Source of the DNA: Corynebacterium glucuronolyticum
Lineage (GTDB): Bacteria; Actinomycetota; Actinomycetes; Mycobacteriales; Mycobacteriaceae
Length of the DNA: 64,000 bases
Direction: 5' to 3'
Assembly (NCBI GenBank): GCA_022772305.1
Contig: JALFAQ010000088.1
Span: forward strand, 1-64,000
A program made the position numbers and the translations under genes. Shown in pieces: positions 38,694 through 48,523 of the stretch. Below the pieces are notes generated by a model that had not been told where the DNA came from, made no database searches, and saw only the letters and a program-made list of their open reading frames with translations. Each line of letters starts with the position of its first letter. The first letter of the stretch is position 1.

Positions 38694-38711
38694 AGTGTAG
38701 CTGGCTACACT
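38694..38711. promoter_or_regulatory. Palindrome on the yccF promoter
   Basis: AGTGTAGC-TG-GCTACACT is a perfect 8-bp inverted repeat. Its right arm contains the TACACT -10 (38706-38711), which ends 7 nt before the ATG. It looks like an operator for an unknown regulator. Confidence 0.55.
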
Positions 38712-38718
38712 GGGGGAC

Positions 38719-39132
38719 ATGAAAACGCTGCTAAATATAATTTGGTTCGTGTTCGCCGGGCTCTGGCTAGCGATCGGCTACGTCTTCTTCGGGCTCCTTG
38801 CCTGCATCCTCATCATCACGATACCGGCAGGTGTCGCGTCGTTCCGGATGGCCAGCTACGTTGTGTGGCCGTTTGGTCGCACGCTCGTGCAGCCTGTTGA
38901 TGGTTCCGGCACTCTCAGCGGAATTTCCAACGCCATCTGGTTCATCGTTGCCGGCCTGTGGCTGGCCGTTGGTCACCTGACCACGGCTGCCGGGCTCGCC
39001 GTGACCATTATCGGACTCCCGATGGCGTGGGCGAACCTCAAGCTTATCCCCGTGACCTGCTTCCCGTTCGGAAAGAAGATCGTCGAAAACGACCACATCC
39101 CCGCGGGCTATGAGCGCGTCGTGAAGATGTAG
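38719..39132 (+). CDS. YccF domain membrane protein
   Basis: A 137-residue inner-membrane protein with two copies of the YccF repeat: NIIWFVFAGLWLAIGY ... PFG and NAIWFIVAGLWLAVGH ... PFG. Four hydrophobic segments. Function unknown. The gene seems leaderless (TACACT, 7 nt, ATG). Confidence 0.9.
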   Translation: MKTLLNIIWFVFAGLWLAIGYVFFGLLACILIITIPAGVASFRMASYVVWPFGRTLVQPVDGSGTLSGISNAIWFIVAGLWLAVGHLTTAAGLAVTIIGLPMAWANLKLIPVTCFPFGKKIVENDHIPAGYERVVKM

Positions 39133-39153
39133 TCGTCGACAAGCAAAAAACCG

Positions 39154-40791
39154 TTACCGATTGGCGCGGTACCAGTCGATGAGACCGTCGGTGGAATCAT
39201 CGCCGGAAGCGACCTTCTCAGCGCCGGTGACAGCCGGGAGCAGGTCGCCGGCTTGCTTCTTGCCCAGCTCAACGCCCCACTGATCGAAGGAGTTAATGTC
39301 CCAGATCACGCCCTGGGTAAACACGATGTGCTCGTACAGGGCGATGAGGGCACCGAGGACGCGCGGGGTGAGCTCCTCCGCGAGGATCGTTGTGGTCGGG
39401 CGGTTACCCGGCATCTCCTTGTGGTTGACCAACTCGATGGGCGTACCCTCAGCGGCGATTTCCTGCGCAGTCTTGCCAAAGGCGAGCACCTTCGTCTGCG
39501 CGAAGAAGTTGCTCATCAGCAGGTCGTGCATGGATCCCGTGCCGTCAGCTGTGGGCAGATCCTGCGCCGGGCGAGCAAACCCGATGAAATCAGCGGGGAT
39601 GAGGCGCGTGCCCTGGTGGATGAGCTGGTAGAACGCGTGCTGGCCGTTGGTGCCCGGCTCGCCCCAGTAAATCTCACCCGTGTTCGTGGTAACGGCGGTC
39701 CCATCGTGGCGGACAGACTTGCCGTTGGACTCCATCGTCAGCTGCTGCAGGTAGGCAGGGAAGCGGGACAGATCCTCCGAGTAGGGGAGGACCGCGTGGG
39801 TTTCCGCACCGAAGAAGTCCGAGTACCACACGCCGAGGAGTCCCATGAGAGCAGGCACGTTCTCCTTGAGCGGAGCCGTGCGGAAGTGCTCATCCATTGC
39901 GTGGAAGCCCTCGAGGAAGTGCATGAAGTCCATCGGCCCGATGACGCACATGAGCGACAGGCCCACGGCGGAATCCACCGAGTAGCGGCCACCGACCCAG
40001 TTCCAGAAGCCGAACATGTTCTTGGTGTCGATGCCGAATTCGGCAACCTTTTCCGCATTCGTGGACACGGCGACGAAGTGCTTGGCCACGGCATCCTCGC
40101 TACCGAGTTTTTCCACCAGCCAGCGCTTTGCAGCGTGTGCGTTGGCAAGCGTCTCCTGCGTGGTGAACGTCTTCGACGCAATGATGAACAGCGTGGATTC
40201 GGGATCCAGCTCATCCAGCGTGGCGACGAGGTCGGCGGGATCAACGTTGGACACGAACTTGCCATGAATTCCGGCCACCGCATAGTTGCGCAGTGCTTTG
40301 GTAGCCATGGCGGGGCCGAGATCCGAACCGCCGATGCCGATGTTGACCACGGTCTTGATGGTGTGACCGGTGTAGCCCAGCCACTCACCGGAGCGCAGCG
40401 CCGAGGCGAAATCGCGCATCCGGCCGAGAACTTCGTGGACATCAGCGGCGATATCCTGCCCGTCAACGGTGAGGTCATTTTCGGCCGGGATACGCAGCGC
40501 CGTGTGCAGGACGGCGCGGTCTTCGGTGTTGTTCATGTGCTCGCCGGTAAACATGGCCTCGGTCTTTTCCTTCAACCCTGCAGCCTCGGCGAGCGCTACC
40601 AGCTTGTCTACCGTGTCCTCGGTGAACAGGTTCTTGGACAGGTCGACGTGGAGGCCCGCGGCATCAAACGTAAACCGGGATGCACGCTCGGGATCGTTGG
40701 CAAACAACTCCCGCAAGTTTGTCTCGCTGATCTCCGTCTGGTGTGCCTCGAGGTCTTTCCACTCATGAGTGGTGGAGATATCCGTGGACAT
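39154..40791 (-). CDS. pgi: Glucose-6-phosphate isomerase
   Basis: A 545-residue glycolytic enzyme converting glucose-6-phosphate to fructose-6-phosphate. Both signatures are present: a [15 protein letters not shown] region with VNIGIGGS, and the C-terminal [18 protein letters not shown] is the phosphate loop. The ATG at 40791 has GAAGGAG in front, so the longer frame is not used. Confidence 0.96.
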   Translation of the reverse strand: MSTDISTTHEWKDLEAHQTEISETNLRELFANDPERASRFTFDAAGLHVDLSKNLFTEDTVDKLVALAEAAGLKEKTEAMFTGEHMNNTEDRAVLHTALRIPAENDLTVDGQDIAADVHEVLGRMRDFASALRSGEWLGYTGHTIKTVVNIGIGGSDLGPAMATKALRNYAVAGIHGKFVSNVDPADLVATLDELDPESTLFIIASKTFTTQETLANAHAAKRWLVEKLGSEDAVAKHFVAVSTNAEKVAEFGIDTKNMFGFWNWVGGRYSVDSAVGLSLMCVIGPMDFMHFLEGFHAMDEHFRTAPLKENVPALMGLLGVWYSDFFGAETHAVLPYSEDLSRFPAYLQQLTMESNGKSVRHDGTAVTTNTGEIYWGEPGTNGQHAFYQLIHQGTRLIPADFIGFARPAQDLPTADGTGSMHDLLMSNFFAQTKVLAFGKTAQEIAAEGTPIELVNHKEMPGNRPTTTILAEELTPRVLGALIALYEHIVFTQGVIWDINSFDQWGVELGKKQAGDLLPAVTGAEKVASGDDSTDGLIDWYRANR

Positions 40792-40902
40792 GAACGCTCC
40801 TTCGTGTTTTCTACGTAAATCACAGGTCAATGGCTATTCTGCGCACGCGTGCACGGAGTGAATCCGTACTCCGCGTACGTGGAAAGCCTTTGACCTACTA
40901 CT

Positions 40903-41916
40903 TTAGCCCGGGAACGGTCCGTTCGTCCTGATGTCAATGGGAAGCGTGGGTTTGGGCGCAGGCTTTGCCACTTTGGGTGCCGGTTGCGGTGCAGGCTGCG
41001 GCCGTGACGGCGCCGGTGCTGGGGCAGGAGCCCGGTTGATGATCGGCACCAGACGAGGCTGCGGCTTCGGTGCAGGTGCGGGTGCTGGGGCAGGAGCCGG
41101 TACAGGAGCGGGCGGTGGCGCCAAGTGAGGAAACACCGGCGCGAGAACCTGTCTCAGAGGAGCAGGCAACCAGCGCGGGTCAATCTGGCTGAGGAACCCG
41201 CCGATGAGGGAAAGCACGGTGATGACAGCCACGCTTGCCCCAATCGCAATCTGGGTTTCGGTGTCTGCTTCCTTGGGATCGCTACTGCCTGACGATAGTT
41301 CCGCCAGCGGTGCAATGCCGATGCATTGCTCCAGTGCGCGGTGGTACGCGGCATCACCCACATGGGCATCCAGGTCTTTAACCACCGGTTGCATGTAGGT
41401 GGTGAACCCCTCAGCGAGAAAATCAAGGTGGGTAAACACCCTCGAGTCCAAGAATTTGTCAAAATCGTCCGCGCGAAAATATGGAGATGCCCGGCGCTCC
41501 TTGTGCATTCGTTGCGCCTGCTGGACAGAAACGGTTTGTTTCCAGGCCAATGGCTGATCCAAGCCGAAGACCTGCACCGTTTTATCTCTGTCCTTCAATG
41601 CTTTCTTCATTTCCGCACCAAAGACTTTTCCAAATTCTCCGTATTTATCCCCATAGTCATCAGTTGCGTGAGCGGCAGCGATAGGGACTTCGTCCCGCAG
41701 ACGCTCCACCATCGCCTCATCAGCGTGAGAGGGTGAGATCGTGCACGTCTCTCCGTCGCTCGTAACGTCGAGTGCGCCTGCGGGCGGAGCAGTCAGCATG
41801 GTCCCGGAAAGCGCAACGGCGAGTGTAGTGGCGAGAGATCGTCTGCCAAATAGGCGGTCCGCTGCGTAGCGGGTTTCAGTGTGCTGCGGATGGTGTAGTG
41901 GTGTGTGGATGAACAT
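40903..41916 (-). CDS. Secreted protein with Pro/Ala-rich C-terminus
   Basis: A 337-residue protein I do not recognise. A long signal peptide (hydrophobic LATTLAVALSGTMLTAPP, cleavage near AGA) precedes a CAP- or helical-like domain of about 160 residues with two Cys (SDGETC and LEQC). A membrane-spanning segment follows (IAIGASVAVITVLSLIGG), then a tail of about 90 residues built of PAPAPAP and KPQPR units. It probably spans the membrane once more or sticks into the wall. ATG at 41916 with GGGGGAA before it. Confidence 0.7.
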   Translation of the reverse strand: MFIHTPLHHPQHTETRYAADRLFGRRSLATTLAVALSGTMLTAPPAGALDVTSDGETCTISPSHADEAMVERLRDEVPIAAAHATDDYGDKYGEFGKVFGAEMKKALKDRDKTVQVFGLDQPLAWKQTVSVQQAQRMHKERRASPYFRADDFDKFLDSRVFTHLDFLAEGFTTYMQPVVKDLDAHVGDAAYHRALEQCIGIAPLAELSSGSSDPKEADTETQIAIGASVAVITVLSLIGGFLSQIDPRWLPAPLRQVLAPVFPHLAPPPAPVPAPAPAPAPAPKPQPRLVPIINRAPAPAPAPSRPQPAPQPAPKVAKPAPKPTLPIDIRTNGPFPG

Positions 41917-42108
41917 GATTCCCCCAAAAAAATGTGGTGTTTCGGCAACGCCTCGAGTGTGTTTCCTCCCCGTGGAAGATGCCCCTATATGAACCCAGGG
42001 ACGGATATGGTGCCCCTGTTTCGCCGATATCGTAAACCGGAACCACAAGACGCGCTTGGTGAGTCTGCGTTAGTACCCTCAGATAGGGGCGACTGGTGCA
42101 GTTGTCAA

Positions 42109-42121
42109 TACAGTTGGATGT
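42109..42121 (+). promoter_or_regulatory. Leaderless-type -10 of the aldehyde dehydrogenase gene
   Basis: TACAGT (42109-42114) is followed by 7 nt and the ATG at 42122. No ribosome site is visible. Confidence 0.5.
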
Positions 42122-43522
42122 ATGACATACCAAAACAAATTGTTCCTGGCCGGTTCCTTCGTCGATGCCTCCGATGGTGGCACATTCGATGTCACCAACC
42201 CGCGTGACGGGTCGGTGATTACCTCGGTTGCCTCGGCTACCGAGGAGGATGTGAAGAAAGCCTTCGATGCAGCGTGTGAAGCGCAGGAGGCATGGGCGAA
42301 GACGAGTCCGCGCTACCGCGCCGATATCCTGTGGCGCGCCTATGAAGAAATCATGGAACGCAAGGATGAAATTGCTGAGCTCATGACGCTGGAGCTTGGC
42401 CGGGCGCTCCCGGATTCGCAGGGCGAATCCGTGTATGGCGCGGAGTTTTTCCGGTGGTTTGCGGCAGAAGCGGAGCGGATGTCCGGCGACTACCGCTTGG
42501 CGCCCACGGGTAACGCACGCATCGTGGAGGTGCAGCAGCCAGTAGGCCCGGTTCTTGCCATCACGCCTTGGAACTTCCCGCTGGCAATGGGCACGCGCAA
42601 GCTGGGACCGGCACTTGCTGCCGGTTGCACCGTCATTTTGAAGCCCGCATCAAAGACACCGCTCACCATGCTTCTCTTGGCGGAAATCCTTGATCATGCG
42701 GGTCTGGACAAGGGTGTCGTTTCCATCCTCCCGTGCGCGTCTGCAGCACTGGAGCCCCTGTACTCGGATCCGCGCTTGCGGAAGCTCACCTTCACTGGTT
42801 CGACGGCTGTGGGGAAGAAGTTGGCTGCGAAGGTACCCACTGCTCGTGTTTCGCTTGAGCTGGGCGGTAACGCTCCGTTCGTCGTGCTTTCCGACGCTGA
42901 CATGTCTACCGCTGTCGAAGCTGCGTTGACAGCAAAGATGCGTGGTGCAGGCCAGGTGTGCATCGCTGCCAACCGCTTCATCGTCCACCGTGACTTGCAC
43001 GCAGACTTCGTGGCTAAGGTCACCGAATCCCTCAAGAGTTCGGAGTATGGTCCTTTGTCCGGAGACGACCAGGTAGAGAAGGTTACTGAGCTCGTCCAAT
43101 GCGCGCTGGATCAGGGTGCGAAACTTGTCTGGCAAGACGAGGTTCCTGAAGAGGGGAGCTGGTTCCCACTCACCATCTTGGACAACGTCCCTACCTCCGC
43201 CCGCATGTACAAGGAGGAAATCTTCGGACCTGTTGTCGCCGTGTATGAGGCAGCCAGCGACGAGGAAGCCATCGCCATGGCCAATGACACCAACTTCGGT
43301 CTCGCCGGCTACCTGTTCAGCGCGGATCTGCAGCATGCCCTCGACAGTGCGGAGAAGCTCGAGGTTGGCATGGTGGGAGTCAACAAGGGTGGCATCTCAG
43401 ATGCTGCTGCCCCCTTCGGTGGTGTCAAGGATTCCGGGCTGGGCCGGGAAGGTGGCTTCCAGGGAATCGACGAATTCCTGGAACGCAAACTCATCTCCCT
43501 GCCTGCTCCCGCTGACAAATAA
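42122..43522 (+). CDS. gabD: NAD(P)-dependent aldehyde dehydrogenase, succinate-semialdehyde type
   Basis: A 466-residue aldehyde dehydrogenase. The catalytic Glu is in ELGGNAPFVV, the catalytic Cys in GAGQVCIAANRF, and the Asn in TPWNFPLAM. These motifs match succinate-semialdehyde dehydrogenase best, but the substrate is inferred. The next gene nadC starts 20 nt later, giving an unusual pairing. Confidence 0.85.
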   Translation: MTYQNKLFLAGSFVDASDGGTFDVTNPRDGSVITSVASATEEDVKKAFDAACEAQEAWAKTSPRYRADILWRAYEEIMERKDEIAELMTLELGRALPDSQGESVYGAEFFRWFAAEAERMSGDYRLAPTGNARIVEVQQPVGPVLAITPWNFPLAMGTRKLGPALAAGCTVILKPASKTPLTMLLLAEILDHAGLDKGVVSILPCASAALEPLYSDPRLRKLTFTGSTAVGKKLAAKVPTARVSLELGGNAPFVVLSDADMSTAVEAALTAKMRGAGQVCIAANRFIVHRDLHADFVAKVTESLKSSEYGPLSGDDQVEKVTELVQCALDQGAKLVWQDEVPEEGSWFPLTILDNVPTSARMYKEEIFGPVVAVYEAASDEEAIAMANDTNFGLAGYLFSADLQHALDSAEKLEVGMVGVNKGGISDAAAPFGGVKDSGLGREGGFQGIDEFLERKLISLPAPADK

Positions 43523-43542
43523 CACGAGAAAGGTGTGATTCC

Positions 43543-44439
43543 ATGCGTGATGACGCGCTGACCCGTCTCGGACTTGACCCGGAAAAGGCGCGCGATTTTG
43601 TACGTCGCGCATTGGAAGAGGACTTGCAGTGGGGTGAGGATGTCACTAGCCGTGCGACGTTGCCCGGCACCACGGTGACAGCAACGGCGCACGCCCGCGA
43701 ATGCGGCGTTCTCGCAGGCGTTGCCGTTGGCATCCTTGCGCCGGAGGTGTACGCGCCGGGGCTTTTGTCCGTCAACGTTCACAAGGCCGATGGTGAACGA
43801 GTTCAAACCGGTGACGCGGTTCTATCATTTACCGGACCCGTGACCGACATTCTCACGGTTGAGCGCACTGTCTTAAACATCATCTGCCAGCTGTCTGGCG
43901 TAGCGACGCACACAGCTCGCTGGGTGGATGCACTGAGCGGGGAAGTATCGGCTCTCACAGGTGACCCCGTGCGTGTGCGGGACACCCGAAAGACAGTTCC
44001 TGGCATGCGCATTCTGCAGAAAATGGCTGTCCGGTGTGGTGGTGGGCTCAATCACCGCATGGGGCTCGGCGACGAAGCGCTCATCAAAGACAACCACATT
44101 GCTGCCGTCGGCAGCGTTGCCAACGCGATTGCGAGGGTACGCGAACGTTACCCGGAGATTCCCGTTGAAGTGGAGTGCGACAGTGTGGATCAGGTTGTTG
44201 AAGCAATCGGTGCCGGCGTATCGCTCATTCTTCTGGACAACATGGATCCCGATACCATCGAAAGGGCTCTCCGGCACACTGTCCCCGCCGGTGTAAAAAC
44301 AGAAGCATCAGGAGGGTTGACGTTGGAAAATGCCAAGGAATATGCGGCGACGGGAGTGGACTACATTGCCGTTGGCGCGCTGACTCATTCCTCCAGGGTT
44401 TTCGATATCGGGTTAGATATGGATCCGCTCGGTGAATAA
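43543..44439 (+). CDS. nadC: Quinolinate phosphoribosyltransferase
   Basis: A 298-residue enzyme that converts quinolinate and PRPP to nicotinate mononucleotide with loss of CO2, in NAD synthesis. Motifs are RKTVPGMR, KMAVRCGGGLNHRMGLGD and IKDNH, all of the QAPRTase family. AAAGG before the ATG. nadA and nadB are not beside it. A small palindrome (GGTGAATA/TATTCACC, 44431-44448) covers the stop and may act as a weak terminator. Confidence 0.93.
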   Translation: MRDDALTRLGLDPEKARDFVRRALEEDLQWGEDVTSRATLPGTTVTATAHARECGVLAGVAVGILAPEVYAPGLLSVNVHKADGERVQTGDAVLSFTGPVTDILTVERTVLNIICQLSGVATHTARWVDALSGEVSALTGDPVRVRDTRKTVPGMRILQKMAVRCGGGLNHRMGLGDEALIKDNHIAAVGSVANAIARVRERYPEIPVEVECDSVDQVVEAIGAGVSLILLDNMDPDTIERALRHTVPAGVKTEASGGLTLENAKEYAATGVDYIAVGALTHSSRVFDIGLDMDPLGE

Positions 44440-44720
44440 GTATTCACCGGAATTTTAATATTCATGACCGTCGGTGTAAAAGCGTCGATACAGGGCGGAA
44501 CGCTGTTTCCCCGCTAGACGATTTTTGATTGTTCAACACTGCAGGTGTGTCGATTTATGGGGGTAATCAAAAGAATGAATCAATACCCCTGTTAAAACTA
44601 GGTGAACTGTGTTAATTGTAGGTTAACATCAATTGAGCTGAATAGAATTCACAAATTATTCATATTTTGTGGTGAAATCTCTGAAAAAGGTGATTTCCCA
44701 ATGCAAAGAATGGAGAACCT
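44440..44720 (+). promoter_or_regulatory. Upstream region of the peptide ABC operon
   Basis: A 281-nt AT-rich gap. TGTTAA and TTAACA (44610-44628) form an inverted repeat with 7-nt spacing, followed by AT-rich hexamers suitable as -10 (around 44660). The exact promoter is not clear. Confidence 0.4.
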
Positions 44721-46301
44721 GTGTTTCTAAAGAAGACCGTCGCGGCGCTAACAGCGGGGTTGCTCGCTTTTAGTCTCGCGTCCTGCTCTAGCTCAGAAAG
44801 CAGCTCAGCTGCTGGAGCTAATTACATCACCGCGCGTGGCTCGGAACCCCAAAACCCGCTTCTGCCGGCCAATACCAACGAGGTGGGTGGCGGTAACATC
44901 GTCGACCTCATCTACTCCGGCCTGGTTTACTACGATGCCGACGGAAAGATCCAGAACGAGATGGCAGAGTCCATCGACCTGGAAGGCGACAAGACCTACC
45001 GCGTCACGCTGAAGGACGGAATCTCCTTTGCCGATGGTTCCCCCATCACCTCGGAGAGCTTTGTGAAGGCCTGGAACAAGGCCGTCGAAGAGTCCATGCT
45101 GAGCGCCTACTTCTTTGAGCCGATCCTCGGCTACGAAGAGGGCGGATCTTCCATGGAAGGTCTGAAGATCATCGATGACAAGACCTTCACCATTGAGCTG
45201 GCACAGGCGGAGGCCGATTTCCCCACGCGTCTTGGTTACTCCGCATTCTTCCCCATGCACGAGTCCGCGTACGACGATCTCGATGCCTACGGCGAAAATC
45301 CCATCGGCAACGGCCCCTACAAGCTCGCTGAGTGGAATCACAACAAAGATGCCACCATCGTGCCGAACGAAGAGTACGACGGCGTGCGCACCCCGAAGAA
45401 CGACGGCGTCCAGTTCGTGTTCTACGCACAAAACGACGCTGCCTACTCTGACCTGCTCGCAGGCAACCTGGACGTGACCGATGCCATCCCGGATTCGGCA
45501 TACTCCACCTTTGAGACTGAGCTTGGCGATCGCGCTGTCAATCAGCCCGCAGCCATCTTCCAGTCCTTCACCATCCCGGAGAGTCTCCCGCACTTCAACG
45601 GTGCAGAAGGTAACCTGCGCCGGCAGGCACTGTCCTACGCCATCAACCGCGACGAGATCACGCAGACCATCTTCGGCGGCACTCGCACCCCGGCTACGGA
45701 CTTCACCTCCCCGGTTATCCCCGGCCACTCTGACTCCCTTAACGGTGCTGAGGTCCTGACCTACAACCCGGAGAAGGCAAAGGAACTGTGGGCTGAGGCC
45801 GACAAGATTGCTCCCTTCGAAGGCTCCGTGAAGATCTCCTACAACGCCGATGGCGGCCACCAAGCCTGGGTCGACGCTGTTGCCAACTCGATCCGCAACA
45901 CCCTTGGTGTGGAAGCAGTGGGCGATCCGTACCCGGATTTCAAGAGCTTGCGCGACGAGGTGACAAACCGCACGATCACCTCTGCATTCCGTACCGGTTG
46001 GCAGGCAGACTACCCGTCACTGGGTAACTTCCTTGGACCGTTGTACGCAACCGGTGGTGGTTCCAACGACGGTGACTACTCCAATCCCGAGTTCGACTCC
46101 CTGCTTAAGCAGGCTGCAGGCGCTCCCGACCCGGAGTCGGCCAACGCGTTCTACAACCAGGCACAGGAAGTTCTCCTCAAGGACCTCCCGGCCATCCCGC
46201 TGTGGTACGCCAACGTCACCGGTGGCTACTCGGAGCATGTCAACGACGTTGTGTTCTCCTGGAAGTCTGTCCCGCTATACGAGCAGATCACCAAGAACTA
46301 A
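44721..46301 (+). CDS. Peptide ABC transporter substrate-binding lipoprotein
   Basis: A 526-residue lipoprotein of the SBP_bac_5 (OppA/DppA) family. The signal peptide ends in the lipobox LASC (Cys22). The mature part has IVDLIYSGLVYYDADGK and YRVTLKDGISFADGSP, typical of this family. GTG start at 44721 with GGAG in front. It captures peptides for the permease and ATPase encoded downstream. Confidence 0.92.
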   Translation: MFLKKTVAALTAGLLAFSLASCSSSESSSAAGANYITARGSEPQNPLLPANTNEVGGGNIVDLIYSGLVYYDADGKIQNEMAESIDLEGDKTYRVTLKDGISFADGSPITSESFVKAWNKAVEESMLSAYFFEPILGYEEGGSSMEGLKIIDDKTFTIELAQAEADFPTRLGYSAFFPMHESAYDDLDAYGENPIGNGPYKLAEWNHNKDATIVPNEEYDGVRTPKNDGVQFVFYAQNDAAYSDLLAGNLDVTDAIPDSAYSTFETELGDRAVNQPAAIFQSFTIPESLPHFNGAEGNLRRQALSYAINRDEITQTIFGGTRTPATDFTSPVIPGHSDSLNGAEVLTYNPEKAKELWAEADKIAPFEGSVKISYNADGGHQAWVDAVANSIRNTLGVEAVGDPYPDFKSLRDEVTNRTITSAFRTGWQADYPSLGNFLGPLYATGGGSNDGDYSNPEFDSLLKQAAGAPDPESANAFYNQAQEVLLKDLPAIPLWYANVTGGYSEHVNDVVFSWKSVPLYEQITKN

Positions 46302-46317
46302 ACCGACAACCACACAC

Positions 46318-46339
46318 GTGCCTGCAGATCAGCAGGCAC
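46318..46339 (+). terminator. Stem-loop after the binding-protein gene
   Basis: GTGCCTGC and GCAGGCAC are perfect arms around AGATCA. There is no T run, so it more likely protects or partly ends the binding-protein message, letting that protein be made in excess of the permease. Confidence 0.6.
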
Positions 46340-46497
46340 AGCTAACAATTTGAATCATTCATAGAGGCACCAATCTGGTTTTCCAGCACCCCGCTGCGGC
46401 AGCGCGAAAACGCGTCGTCCGCACGCGGGGTGGGTGCGTCTATCCAGCACGTCAGGCCACCCCCTACTACTTGTTAAAAGAAAGGAGCTACGCGCAT

Positions 46498-47424
46498 ATG
46501 TTCCGTTACATCGGGCGGCGCTTGCTCCAGATGATCCCTGTGTTCATCGGTGCGACACTGCTTCTTTACTCCCTCGTGTTCCTTATGCCCGGTGACCCCG
46601 TGGCAGCCCTCGGCGGTGACCGAGGCATCAGTGAGGCCGCACGAGCTCGTATTGAAGCTGAATACAACCTTGACAAACCGTTTATCGTCCAGTATCTCCT
46701 CTACCTCAAGGGAATCCTCACCCTCGATTTCGGTACAACCTTTTCCGGTCAGCCCGTTTCTCACGTGATGGCGAATGCCTTCCCCGTGACCATCAAACTG
46801 GCTGTTATGGCACTGGCCTTTGAAGCTATCTTGGGCATCACCGTCGGTGTTATCGCCGGTGTGCGCCGTGGCGGCATCTTCGATTCCACGGTGCTTCTCG
46901 TCTCCCTCTTCGTGATCGCCGTGCCCTCCTTCGTTATCGGGTTTGTCCTTCAGTTCCTCGTCGGTGTGAAGTGGGGGATACTTCCCGTGACAGTGGGCAG
47001 AAACGAATCCTTTGAGGCGCTTCTCATGCCCGCCGTCGTACTCGGAGCGCTCTCGTTTGCCTACGTGCTTCGTCTCACACGTCAATCCGTGAGCGAGAAC
47101 CTCAGTGCAGACTATGTGCGCACAGCAACGGCCAAAGGTATGAGCAAGGGTGCGGTGATGGGACGCCACGTGCTGCGAAACTCACTCATTCCAGTGGTGA
47201 CATTCCTCGGCGCTGACCTCGGCGCCCTTATGGGCGGTGCCATTGTCACCGAAGGCATCTTCGGCATCAACGGCGTGGGTGGTTCCATTTACCAGGCGAT
47301 CCTCAAAGGCGAACCGGCCACTGTGGTGAGCTTCACTACCGTTCTCGTCATCGTGTACATCATCGCCAACCTCATCGTTGACCTCATTTACGCTCTGCTA
47401 GATCCGAGGATTCGCTATGCCTAA
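46498..47424 (+). CDS. Peptide ABC transporter permease (DppB/OppB type)
   Basis: A 308-residue permease with six hydrophobic helices. The family's N-terminus (YIGRRLLQMIPVFIGATLLLYS) and the EAA loop (RTATAKGMSKGAVMGRHVLRNSLIP) are clear. Start ATG at 46498 with AAAGGAG about 11 nt upstream. The next permease overlaps it by 8 nt. Confidence 0.92.
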   Translation: MFRYIGRRLLQMIPVFIGATLLLYSLVFLMPGDPVAALGGDRGISEAARARIEAEYNLDKPFIVQYLLYLKGILTLDFGTTFSGQPVSHVMANAFPVTIKLAVMALAFEAILGITVGVIAGVRRGGIFDSTVLLVSLFVIAVPSFVIGFVLQFLVGVKWGILPVTVGRNESFEALLMPAVVLGALSFAYVLRLTRQSVSENLSADYVRTATAKGMSKGAVMGRHVLRNSLIPVVTFLGADLGALMGGAIVTEGIFGINGVGGSIYQAILKGEPATVVSFTTVLVIVYIIANLIVDLIYALLDPRIRYA

Positions 47425-48523
47425 AAACACTGACAATTCGAATACCTTTTCGGACTCGACGGCACCGGACATGGTGCGGGTACCGGAGGAGGGCATCCGC
47501 ATCGCAGACCAGGCGACGGAAGATCAGATGGATGCAATCCACCGCACCGAGAGCCTCATGAACGATACCGTCACCGGCGGTTGCGTCCTGCCCGGCCAGG
47601 AATACTACGTTTCTGCCACCGACGAACAGGGGCTTGGCGCAGTCGACGCAGTTCCCGACGAGGCTGCCCCCAGCTCCATGTGGGGTGAAGCCTGGCGTTA
47701 TCTCCGCAAGCGCCCCATGTTCTGGGCCTCCGCTGTGCTCATCTTATGCGCGGTGCTACTGGCCATGTTCCCGCAGATGTTTACCTCCACGGATCCCCGA
47801 TTCTGCGAGCTCAGTAACTCCCTTGCCGGTCCACAACCGGGGCACCCCTTCGGCTTTGACCGGCAGGGCTGTGACATTTACTCCCGCGTCATTTTCGGTG
47901 CCCGGGCATCGGTGACGGTGGGTATTCTCACCACCATCGCAGTGACGATTCTGGGGACAATTATTGGCTCTGTCGCCGGCTATTTCGGCGGCATCTGGGA
48001 CACGATTTTGTCTCGGCTCACTGATATCTTCTTCGCTGTGCCCTTGGTTCTCGCAGCGATTGTTGTCATGCAGATGTTTAAGGAGCAGCGCACCATCTGG
48101 ACCGTGGTCATTGCGCTGAGTATTTTCGGCTGGACCAACATTGCCCGTATCACCCGTGGTGCGGTGATGAGCGTGAAGAACGAGGAGTTCGTCACCGCTG
48201 CTCGTGCCGTTGGTGCCTCCAAGTTTAAGATTCTCACCAGCCATATTCTGCCCAATGCTGCAGCGCCGATCATCGTGTACGCGACGGTGGCACTCGGCAC
48301 CTTTATTGTCGCGGAGGCAACGCTGTCCTTCCTGGGTATCGGGTTGCCATCCACCGTTGTTTCCTGGGGTGGCGATATCTCCGCGGCTCAGGCTTCCCTG
48401 CGCACGCAGCCGATGGTGCTGTTCTACCCGGCTATCGCGCTGGCACTGACTGTTTTGAGCTTCATCATGATGGGTGACGTGGTTCGCGATGCGCTTGACC
48501 CGAAGGCGAGGAAGCGCTCGTGA
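47417..48523 (+). CDS. Peptide ABC transporter permease (DppC/OppC type)
   Basis: A 368-residue permease. Six helices and the EAA loop (ARAVGASKFKILTSHILPNAAAPI) are present. A hydrophilic acidic extension of about 90 residues precedes the first helix, longer than usual. ATG overlaps the previous gene and has GAGGA in front; its stop overlaps the next start (GTGA). Confidence 0.9.
   Translation: MPKNTDNSNTFSDSTAPDMVRVPEEGIRIADQATEDQMDAIHRTESLMNDTVTGGCVLPGQEYYVSATDEQGLGAVDAVPDEAAPSSMWGEAWRYLRKRPMFWASAVLILCAVLLAMFPQMFTSTDPRFCELSNSLAGPQPGHPFGFDRQGCDIYSRVIFGARASVTVGILTTIAVTILGTIIGSVAGYFGGIWDTILSRLTDIFFAVPLVLAAIVVMQMFKEQRTIWTVVIALSIFGWTNIARITRGAVMSVKNEEFVTAARAVGASKFKILTSHILPNAAAPIIVYATVALGTFIVAEATLSFLGIGLPSTVVSWGGDISAAQASLRTQPMVLFYPAIALALTVLSFIMMGDVVRDALDPKARKRS

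Noticed and set aside
39253..40818. A 521-codon plus-strand open frame
   Set aside because: Exactly opposite pgi, which is certain from its motifs.
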